Part shown: positions 6,653 through 12,928 of the stretch, piece after piece
How the letters are laid out: every line of letters starts with the position of its first letter
How positions within the stretch are numbered: position 1 is the stretch's first letter
Source of the DNA: CAYSHJ01 sp964589725
GTDB taxonomy: Bacteria; Planctomycetota; Planctomycetia; Planctomycetales; Planctomycetaceae
NCBI GenBank assembly: GCA_964589725.1
Contig: CAZPUJ010000594.1
Span: forward strand, 1-20,418
Direction: 5' to 3'
DNA: 20,418 nt
Made by a program: the position numbers and the translations under genes
Notes under the pieces: generated by a model
Database searches by the model: none
What the model was told of the DNA's origin: nothing
What the model saw: only the letters and a program-made list of their open reading frames with translations

Positions 6653-7960
6653 ATGAGTACCGTTTGCATTCATTCCTCACGATCGCCGTCGAACGACGGT
6701 GACTCCGCTCCCGCGCCGACTGAAATTGGCTATTTGAGTCGACTCGCGCGGCGACTGCTGCTTCAGAAGTTGCAAGGTTTACACGGCGGGACCATTCGGT
6801 TGGCCGATTCGTCTGGCTCAACGACGCTCGGTCGAGGTGGCGACTTGCAGACGAGTTTGCACGTTCACAACCCGGCGTTTTTCCGACATGCCGTGTTTGG
6901 CGGAAGCTTGTCGGTGGCCGAGTCGTATCTACGTGGTGATTGGGACTGCGACAACCTGACGTCGTTCTTTCGAATCTTTGTGCGGAACATCGAGGCGACC
7001 GATCAACTCGATCGCGGCCTGTCGCGAATCGCCACGTTGGTCAATCGGCTGTATCACCGCTGGCACGCCAACAGCAAAGTCGGCAGCCAGCGAAACATTC
7101 ACGCACATTACGATCTCGGCAATGACTTCTTCCAGCTGATGCTGGACGACACGCTGGCGTATTCGAGCGGCATCTTTTTATCGCCCACGAGTTCACTCCG
7201 CGAAGCGTCGATCGAAAAGATGGATCGGATCTGCCGCAAGCTTGATCTGCGGCCGAGCGACCATCTGTTGGAGATCGGCACCGGTTGGGGAGGGCTGGCG
7301 ATTCACGCAGCCACGCAATTCGGATGCCGAGTCACGACGACGACCATCTCGCGGCAGCAGTTTGATGTCGCTCGGCAACGAATCGCCGAGGCCGGATTGT
7401 CGGGTCGCGTGACGTTGCTGTTGCTGGACTATCGCGACCTGACGGGCCAGTTCGACAAGCTCGTCTCGGTCGAGATGATCGAGTCGGTCGGGCATCGCTT
7501 CTTCGACACCTACTTCCGCAAATGCAGCGAGTTGCTCAAGCCAGACGGCACTTTCGTACTGCAAGGGATCGTGATGCCCGACCGTCGGTACGCTCAGTAT
7601 TTGCGGTCGGTTGATTTCATTCAGAAATACGTCTTCCCCGGTGGTTGCCTGCCGTCAATGAGTGCGATGTTGGAATCGACTGCTCGTGTGACCGACCTGC
7701 GATTCGTTCACACCGAAGACTTCGGCACGCATTACGCTCAAACGCTGCGCGAGTGGCGGCAGCGATTTCACGCGCGGCTGAATGAGGTGCGCGAGCTCGG
7801 CTATCCCGACCGCTTCATCCGCATGTGGGATTATTATCTGAGCTATTGCGAGGCTGCGTTCGACGAGCATTACACCGGCGTCGTGCAAATCCAATTCGAC
7901 AAACCTCTTTGCCAACGTGACCCGATCACGGCCGGAGTGCAAGCCGCTCGGACCAAGTAA
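6653..7960 (+). CDS. Cfa-family SAM-dependent methyltransferase, first copy
   Basis: The 435-residue product belongs to the cyclopropane-fatty-acid synthase family, which transfers a methyl from SAM to acyl-chain double bonds of membrane phospholipids. The SAM site is LLEIGTGWGG (205-214). NIHAHYDLGNDFFQLMLDD (149-167) and the IFPGG-like VFPGGCLPS (327-335) are typical. Compared with E. coli Cfa from memory, the bicarbonate-site Cys139 is Ser172 (AYSSGIF) and His266 is Gln304 (LQGI). Glu239 (E277), Ile268 (I306) and Tyr317 (Y361) are kept. This pattern points to the cluster-associated subgroup that may make methylated or methylene products, not cyclopropane (inference). ATG 6653 has AAGG four bases upstream. 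The stop codon TAA lies inside a palindromic element (7957-7979). It is probably cytoplasmic and membrane associated. Confidence 0.9.
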   Translation: MSTVCIHSSRSPSNDGDSAPAPTEIGYLSRLARRLLLQKLQGLHGGTIRLADSSGSTTLGRGGDLQTSLHVHNPAFFRHAVFGGSLSVAESYLRGDWDCDNLTSFFRIFVRNIEATDQLDRGLSRIATLVNRLYHRWHANSKVGSQRNIHAHYDLGNDFFQLMLDDTLAYSSGIFLSPTSSLREASIEKMDRICRKLDLRPSDHLLEIGTGWGGLAIHAATQFGCRVTTTTISRQQFDVARQRIAEAGLSGRVTLLLLDYRDLTGQFDKLVSVEMIESVGHRFFDTYFRKCSELLKPDGTFVLQGIVMPDRRYAQYLRSVDFIQKYVFPGGCLPSMSAMLESTARVTDLRFVHTEDFGTHYAQTLREWRQRFHARLNEVRELGYPDRFIRMWDYYLSYCEAAFDEHYTGVVQIQFDKPLCQRDPITAGVQAARTK

Positions 7961-7979
7961 CCCGCAGCGTCAACGAGGG
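7957..7979 (+). repeat. Solo element of family C overlapping a stop codon
   Basis: The sequence GTAACCCGCAGCGTCAACG and the following AGGG match the right arm of pair C (read on the minus strand) with two differences. Its GTAA head provides the TAA stop of the first methyltransferase. No inverted partner is seen nearby. About 70 bp of unassigned sequence follows before pair E. Confidence 0.75.
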
Positions 7980-8050
7980 CGGGCGCTCCGAAATGCCAAG
8001 TTCTTCGAGATTCCGAGTCCGGTGAAGAGTTCGTACACAGGCATCTGAAT

Positions 8051-8101
8051 GCGAGTCGCGGGAGCGACTCGCCTACGTAGCTCAGTCGCTCCCGCGACTG
8101 A
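8051..8101. repeat. Head-to-head REP pair E before the second methyltransferase
   Basis: Two REP-like units abut as CTAC|GTAG at 8073-8080, so their heads face each other, the reverse of the other pairs. The left unit (8051-8076, minus) has stem GCGAGTCGC and loop TCCC. The right unit (8077-8101, plus) has stem TCAGTCGC and the same loop. The inner stem AGTCGC is shared, and the outer base pairs differ on both sides together. It lies in the 177-bp gap between the two methyltransferase genes and could form a strong hairpin affecting mRNA stability or read-through. Confidence 0.9.
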
Positions 8102-8137
8102 AATTCCTTTTGATTTGACGGTCTAAGAGCCTTCCCC

Positions 8138-9178
8138 ATGAGTTTGCTATCTTTCAGCCTTGATGCCATCGAGCGCGGGCTTGTTCCAGACGCGATCACG
8201 CGCGCGGCGATTCGGCGGTTGTGCGAGCAGCGTCTGCGCGACTGCGATCGCGGCGATGACGTCGCCAATTCACGCGCACTCGAAAGATTCGTCGAGTCGA
8301 TGCGGGCCGGGCCAATCGCCCCCGTTCCGGAAAAAGCGAACGAACAGCATTACGAATTGCCGTCGGAGTTCTTCGCCGCGGTCCTTGGCCCGCATCGCAA
8401 ATACAGCTCGTGTTTTTGGCCGACGGCCAATGCTTCGTTAGCTGAGGCCGAAGCGGTGTCACTCGAAATCACTTGCGAGCGAGCCGAGCTTGCCGATGGC
8501 CAGGACGTTTTGGAACTCGGCTGCGGTTGGGGTTCGCTGTCGCTGTGGATGGCCGAGCGGTTTCGCAACAGCAGGATCACCGCAGTCTCGAATTCGGCTC
8601 CGCAACGGCGGTTCATCGAAACGGAAGCGGACTCGCGCGGACTGACGAATCTGTGTGTCATCACGGCCGACATGAATCAGTTCACCGCCGAACCGCGGCA
8701 CTTCGACCGCGCTGTCTCGGTCGAAATGTTCGAGCACATGCGGAATTACGAGCGGCTGCTGGAGCGGATCGCAGCGTGGCTGCGGCCCGATGGAAAACTA
8801 TTCGTGCATCATTTCTGTCATCGCCAGTTCGCCTATCCGTTTGAAACCGACGGGGACGCGAATTGGATGGGCCGCTACTTCTTCACCGGCGGCTTGATGC
8901 CCAGCGAAAACACGCTGCGACAATTCGATCGGCACATGACGGTCGTGCGGCAATGTCGCTGGGACGGTACGCATTATCAACGCACGTCCGAAGCGTGGCT
9001 GGCGAATCTGGATGCGCGCCGGCGCGACGTGCTGCCGATTCTCGAAGCGACCTACGGTCGCGATGCGGCTCGACGCTGGTTTCACCGTTGGCGATTGTTC
9101 TTCCTCGCCGTGGCGGAACTGTTCGGCTACGCCGATGGTGCTGAGTGGTTCGTGTCGCATTTGTTGCTGACACTGTGA
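8138..9178 (+). CDS. Cfa/coclaurine-N-methyltransferase-like SAM methyltransferase, second copy
   Basis: The 346-residue product is a SAM methyltransferase of the wider Cfa superfamily. It is closer in motif pattern to the bacterial proteins related to plant coclaurine N-methyltransferase than to E. coli Cfa. Motifs in order: NEQHYELPSEFF (68-79), RKYSSCFW (87-94), SAM site VLELGCGWGSL (124-134), SVEMFEHMRNY (194-204) with the E-x-x-E-H group, HHFCHRQFAYPFE (224-236), NWMGRYFFTGGLMPS (242-256). The substrate is unknown; in this cluster a lipid is likely, but an amine cannot be excluded. It is clearly paralogous, not a recent duplicate, of the preceding gene: N-termini and active-site motifs differ. 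ATG 8138 has a weak AAGAG eight bases upstream. Palindromic elements lie on both sides (8051-8101, 9194-9258). Confidence 0.88.
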   Translation: MSLLSFSLDAIERGLVPDAITRAAIRRLCEQRLRDCDRGDDVANSRALERFVESMRAGPIAPVPEKANEQHYELPSEFFAAVLGPHRKYSSCFWPTANASLAEAEAVSLEITCERAELADGQDVLELGCGWGSLSLWMAERFRNSRITAVSNSAPQRRFIETEADSRGLTNLCVITADMNQFTAEPRHFDRAVSVEMFEHMRNYERLLERIAAWLRPDGKLFVHHFCHRQFAYPFETDGDANWMGRYFFTGGLMPSENTLRQFDRHMTVVRQCRWDGTHYQRTSEAWLANLDARRRDVLPILEATYGRDAARRWFHRWRLFFLAVAELFGYADGAEWFVSHLLLTL

Positions 9179-9193
9179 GTTCGACGTTCGATC

Positions 9194-9258
9194 GTAGGAT
9201 GGCCGCCCTCGGCCGTCCTGCGTTCTCAAAGGCAGACGGCCGAGGGCGGCCATCCTCC
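9194..9258. repeat. REPIN-like inverted pair F before the DUF1295 gene
   Basis: The left unit (9194-9218) has head GTAG and the right unit (9235-9258, minus) has head GGAG. Both are followed by the same hairpin, with stem GATGGCCG (one G-T wobble) and loop CCCT. The arms share 21-22 matching bases around a 16-nt spacer. It fills most of the 96-bp gap between the second methyltransferase and DUF1295 and ends 16 bases before the start codon, so it may affect translation of that gene. Confidence 0.9.
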
Positions 9259-9274
9259 ATACGAATCGAATTCC

Positions 9275-10108
9275 ATGACGCCACTGACGACGATGTTGCT
9301 GAGCTCGCTATTGGTGGTCATGGCCACGTTGACGTGCTTGTGGTTGCTGAGCCTCACGCGCCGCGACGCCAGCATCGTCGATCCGTTTTGGGGAACCGGG
9401 TTTGTCCTCGTGACTTGGTTCACGCTGGCATCGACTCCGCCAGCGCGGGCCGTCGAGCGATCGTGGCTGCTCGTCACGCTGACGACGATCTGGGGACTGC
9501 GGTTGTCGCTGTACCTGCTTTGGCGAAATTGGGGGCATGCCGAAGACCGACGATACCGAGCGATGCGGGAACATCACGGCATGCGCTTTTGGTGGGTCAG
9601 CTTGCTGACAGTCTTTCTGTTGCAGGGCCTCATCCTGTGGCTTGTGTCGCTGCCGATTCAGGCCGCGCTGATGACCGCGCCTGCGCTGCCGCTTGGTTGG
9701 CTCGATCTGACCGGCGTAGGCTTCTGGAGCACCGGGCTATTTTTTGAAGCGGTCGGTGATTTTCAGATGGCACGATTTCAAGCCGATCCGCAAAACGCCG
9801 GCCGAGTCATGGACCGCGGTCTCTGGCGGTTGACTCGACATCCGAACTACTTCGGCGACTTCTGTGTTTGGTGGGGCCTGTACCTGATCGCCGCGTCGGG
9901 CGGAGCCGCGTGGACGATCTTCAGTCCGCTGCTGATGTCGTTCTTGCTGCTGAAGATTTCAGGAGTAACCTTGTTGGAAAAAACCATCACCGGGCGCCGT
10001 CCCGAGTACTTGGCGTATCAAACCAGAACGAGTTCGTTTTTCCCGTGGCCTTCGAAAAATCCGTCGCGTGTCGTTTACAAGCCTGGATCTCCACAAACCA
10101 AGGATTGA
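9275..10108 (+). CDS. DUF1295 membrane protein, steroid-5-alpha-reductase-like
   Basis: The 277-residue product is an integral membrane protein with about six to seven hydrophobic segments (near 6-26, 41-53, 64-83, 106-127, 145-160, 195-228). The family signature is present: RRDASIVDPFWG at 29-40, GLWRLTRHPNYFGDFCVWWG at 182-201 and EKTITGRRPEYLAYQTRTSS at 235-254. DUF1295 resembles the isoprenylcysteine methyltransferase / 5-alpha-reductase fold, and members are thought to be NAD(P)H-dependent reductases of double bonds. Here it would act on a methylated or methylene acyl chain (inference from neighbours). The 20-residue tail after FFPWPSK is not conserved in my experience. It is the last gene of the lipid module; 203 bp without an obvious gene separates it from the haem protein. 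I see no clear ribosome binding site. Confidence 0.9.
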   Translation: MTPLTTMLLSSLLVVMATLTCLWLLSLTRRDASIVDPFWGTGFVLVTWFTLASTPPARAVERSWLLVTLTTIWGLRLSLYLLWRNWGHAEDRRYRAMREHHGMRFWWVSLLTVFLLQGLILWLVSLPIQAALMTAPALPLGWLDLTGVGFWSTGLFFEAVGDFQMARFQADPQNAGRVMDRGLWRLTRHPNYFGDFCVWWGLYLIAASGGAAWTIFSPLLMSFLLLKISGVTLLEKTITGRRPEYLAYQTRTSSFFPWPSKNPSRVVYKPGSPQTKD

Positions 10109-10311
10109 ACAACGTGACCTTTGACGGCGCTGATTCTCACATTGGTTGAACTGTCACGAACACCTCAGAGCCACGCGATACAGTCCGACCTCGTTTAAAG
10201 TACTTCGTGACCAGGTGATGAAAGAAAGGGTGACTGATTGCTTATGGGCTTGCTAGGATGGCGGACGAACTTAGTCCTCGCTGGCACTGACACTCTCCGT
10301 TGAGGCTGAAT

Positions 10312-12918
10312 ATGGCGTTTCGAATGTCTCAGATACTTTTTGTGATCAGCGTAACGCTCGCCGCCGTGGTCTCGCCGTTTCGAACGCAAGCGGATCAATT
10401 GCCAATCTCGGGCAGCATTCAAGCTGTTCCGCCGGCGCTGAAGCTGATCCATCACCGCCATGAGCATTCGCTAACTGTCAGCGGTCGAACGGCGGATGGC
10501 TTTGCGGTCGATCTCTCGCAACAAGCCGTGTTGACCAGCGCTGACCCGTCGATCGCGGTCATCGAGAACGGTTGGGTGAAGCCGTTGAAATCGGGGCAGA
10601 CGCAGATCACGGTCCAGGCCGCGGGGCAGACGATACAGGTGCCTGTGGTTGTCGAGTTGCCGGCGGCCGAGCGGCCTTTCAGCTTTCGTCATGAGGTCAT
10701 GCCGGTGCTGTCGAAGGGGGGCTGCAACGCGGGCGCGTGTCACGGGTACTCGCTCGGCAAGAACGGATTCAAGCTATCGCTGCGCGGGGGCGAGGCGACG
10801 CAGGATTACACGGCGGTGTTCGGCGATCAGTTTGGACGCCGCATCAACCTGCTCAAGCCGAGCGACAGTCTGTTGCTGTCGAAGCCGATCGGCGACGTGC
10901 CGCATCGTGGCGGCATTCGGATCGCGAAGGGAAGCCTTTCGCATCGCATCCTGCAAACGTGGATCGAGCAGGGGGCGAAGGGCGATCTCGACGACAAGGC
11001 TGAGGTTGAATTTGTCCGCGTCTTCCCGGAGCGCTTTGTGCTTGAGCCGGGCATGTCGCATCGCTTGCAGTTGGTCGCGCACTACACCGACGGCACGACG
11101 CGCGATGTGACTAGGCTGGCGATCTTCAACGTCAACACCGAAGGGGTCGCGGACGTCACCGAGTCCGTAGGTTGGGCTTTCAGCCCAACCAGTGTTGGCG
11201 GTGGATCGACAGCACAGGGTGAAACGCCGAAGGGTCGGGCTGAAAGCCCAACCTACGTTAGCGTGACCGCTCGCGAGCTTGGTGAAACCGCGGTCGTCGC
11301 ACGCTTTGAGCGAAAATTCGCGGCGGCGCGGCTGATCGTTCTCAATCGCAAGCCGGACTTTCAGCCGACGCCCATCTTAGCCGGGTCTGTCCCTGACCCG
11401 AATCCCGCTCTCGGCGTGAGCGGGCTACATTTCATCGACCAGCACGTCATTGCAAAGCTCAACGACTTGAAGGTCACGCCTTCTGAGTTGTCGAGCGATG
11501 AAGAATTTCTGCGGCGGGTGTCGCTCGATCTGATCGGTCTGCAGCCGACGGCGGACGAAGTTCGCAAGTTTCTCGCCGATGCTGATCCGGCCAAGCGGAC
11601 GAAGACGATCGACGCGCTCTTCGCGCGGCCTGAGTTTGTCGATCACTGGTCGCTGAAGTGGGGAGACTTGTTGCAGAACTCGCGCGTGCGGCTGAACGAA
11701 CCGGCGATGTACGGCTTCCGCGAATGGATCCGCAGTGCGGTCGCGTCGAACATGCCGCTGGATGAGATGACTCGGCAACTGCTCACGAGCAAGGGTGGCG
11801 CCGCCGACAACCCGGCCGGGGCATATTACCTCATCAGCAAGGACACCAACGACACGCTGGAACGAGTCGCCGAAGTCTTCTGCGGCGTCCGCATGTTGTG
11901 TGCTCGATGCCACACACATCCGTTGGAGAATTGGACGCAGGCGGACTACTACGGCCTCGCCAGCTTCTTCAATCAGGTGACACCGAAAGCCGACCCGCGC
12001 ATGGTCGGAATTCCGAACGCCTGGGCGGTCAGCCTGCAGCTCGCAGCCGGCTTCGCGACGAACCCACGTTCAGGACAAGCTCAACCGCCACGATTCCTCG
12101 GCGGGATTCAGCCGCCGGTTTTGACGGGCACCGACCGCCGAGTTCAATTCGCAACTTGGCTGACCGCCCCTGAAAACCCGATGTTCGGACGCAGCCTCGC
12201 TAATCGTTTCTGGAGCTATTTCTTTTCGCGCGGCATCATCGACCCGGTCGATGACCTGCGCACAACGAACCCGCCGATCAATCCCGAACTGCTCGACGCT
12301 CTGACCAAAGACTTCATCGAGCACGGCTTTGACGTGCGTCACTTGATGCGCCGCATCGCCACGTCGCAGACGTACCAACGCAGCAGCGTCGCGAACGACA
12401 ACAATCGGCACGACACGCTGAACTTCTCGCACGCACTGCCGCGTCGAATTCCCGCCGAAGCGCTGCTCGATTCGCTCGTCCAAGCCACCGGAGTGCGCGA
12501 ACAATTCGGCGGAGCACCGGCCAACTTCTCCGCCGCTCAACTCCCCGATGCCGAGATCAATAGCGATTTCCTGTCGCTCTTCGGCAAACCGCAGCGCGCC
12601 GAAGCCTGCGAATGCGAGCGTGACGGCGACAGCAACATGCTCCAAGCGCTGCACTTGATCAATGGCCAGTCAATCCTCCGCCGAGTCACCGACCCCAACG
12701 GCCGCGTCGCTCAACTGCTGAAGCAGAATCCAGCGCTCACCGAGGACCAACTGATCGAAGACCTCCACCTCTGGTCCCTCGCCCGCCGCCCCACCGCGAA
12801 GGAGATCGAAGTCGCCAAGAAACACTTCCAAACCTACGGCGACCAACAACGCACGGATGCCGCGCAAGATCTGATGTGGAGCTTGCTCAACAGCCGCGAC
12901 TTTTTACTGCTGCATTGA
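10312..12918 (+). CDS. Secreted DUF1549/DUF1553 haem protein with Ig-like domains
   Basis: The 868-residue product has a signal peptide (MAFRMSQILFVISVTLAAVV, cleavage near residue 27). Next come a BIG_2-like domain (about 35-115), a haem-type motif CNAGACH (C138, C143, H144; a C-x4-C-H form), a second Ig-like region (about 215-345), DUF1549/PSCyt2 (about 378-580) with canonical CARCH (C530, C533, H534), and DUF1553/PSD1 (about 620-868). It is probably a periplasmic c-type cytochrome of the type abundant in planctomycetes; role unknown. GAGG six bases before ATG 10312 fixes the start. Two palindromic elements are translated in it: pair G in a loop of the second Ig-like region (residues 286-315) and pair I in the linker to DUF1549 (356-372). 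The DUF1501 gene that often follows this family is absent; the next gene is convergent, with stops 10 bp apart. Confidence 0.9.
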   Translation: MAFRMSQILFVISVTLAAVVSPFRTQADQLPISGSIQAVPPALKLIHHRHEHSLTVSGRTADGFAVDLSQQAVLTSADPSIAVIENGWVKPLKSGQTQITVQAAGQTIQVPVVVELPAAERPFSFRHEVMPVLSKGGCNAGACHGYSLGKNGFKLSLRGGEATQDYTAVFGDQFGRRINLLKPSDSLLLSKPIGDVPHRGGIRIAKGSLSHRILQTWIEQGAKGDLDDKAEVEFVRVFPERFVLEPGMSHRLQLVAHYTDGTTRDVTRLAIFNVNTEGVADVTESVGWAFSPTSVGGGSTAQGETPKGRAESPTYVSVTARELGETAVVARFERKFAAARLIVLNRKPDFQPTPILAGSVPDPNPALGVSGLHFIDQHVIAKLNDLKVTPSELSSDEEFLRRVSLDLIGLQPTADEVRKFLADADPAKRTKTIDALFARPEFVDHWSLKWGDLLQNSRVRLNEPAMYGFREWIRSAVASNMPLDEMTRQLLTSKGGAADNPAGAYYLISKDTNDTLERVAEVFCGVRMLCARCHTHPLENWTQADYYGLASFFNQVTPKADPRMVGIPNAWAVSLQLAAGFATNPRSGQAQPPRFLGGIQPPVLTGTDRRVQFATWLTAPENPMFGRSLANRFWSYFFSRGIIDPVDDLRTTNPPINPELLDALTKDFIEHGFDVRHLMRRIATSQTYQRSSVANDNNRHDTLNFSHALPRRIPAEALLDSLVQATGVREQFGGAPANFSAAQLPDAEINSDFLSLFGKPQRAEACECERDGDSNMLQALHLINGQSILRRVTDPNGRVAQLLKQNPALTEDQLIEDLHLWSLARRPTAKEIEVAKKHFQTYGDQQRTDAAQDLMWSLLNSRDFLLLH
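11166..11257. repeat. REPIN-like inverted pair G, inside the haem-protein gene
   Basis: Arms of 25 nt (11166-11190 and 11233-11257) match at all but one position around a 42-nt loop. Each has a GTAG head and stem GGTTGGGC; the left hairpin loop is TTTCA-like. It is translated with GTA as a codon, giving VGWAFSPT and later AESPTYV, inside an Ig-like domain. Confidence 0.9.
11377..11428. repeat. Two adjacent REP-like hairpins I, inside the haem-protein gene
   Basis: The right unit (11404-11428, minus) has a GTAG head, 7-bp stem CCCGCTC and 7-nt loop. The left unit (11377-11400, plus) has a degenerate TTAG head, stem CGGGTC and a 7-nt loop. Heads point outward as in the other pairs, but the two stems are unrelated, so this may be two separate insertions. 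It encodes the linker LAGSVPDPNPALGVSGL. Confidence 0.65.
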
Positions 12919-12928
12919 GCGCGACAAC

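Noticed and set aside
8138..9178. Second methyltransferase as a recent duplicate of the first
   Set aside because: The lengths, N-termini and active-site motifs differ strongly, so they are distant paralogues with probably different steps.
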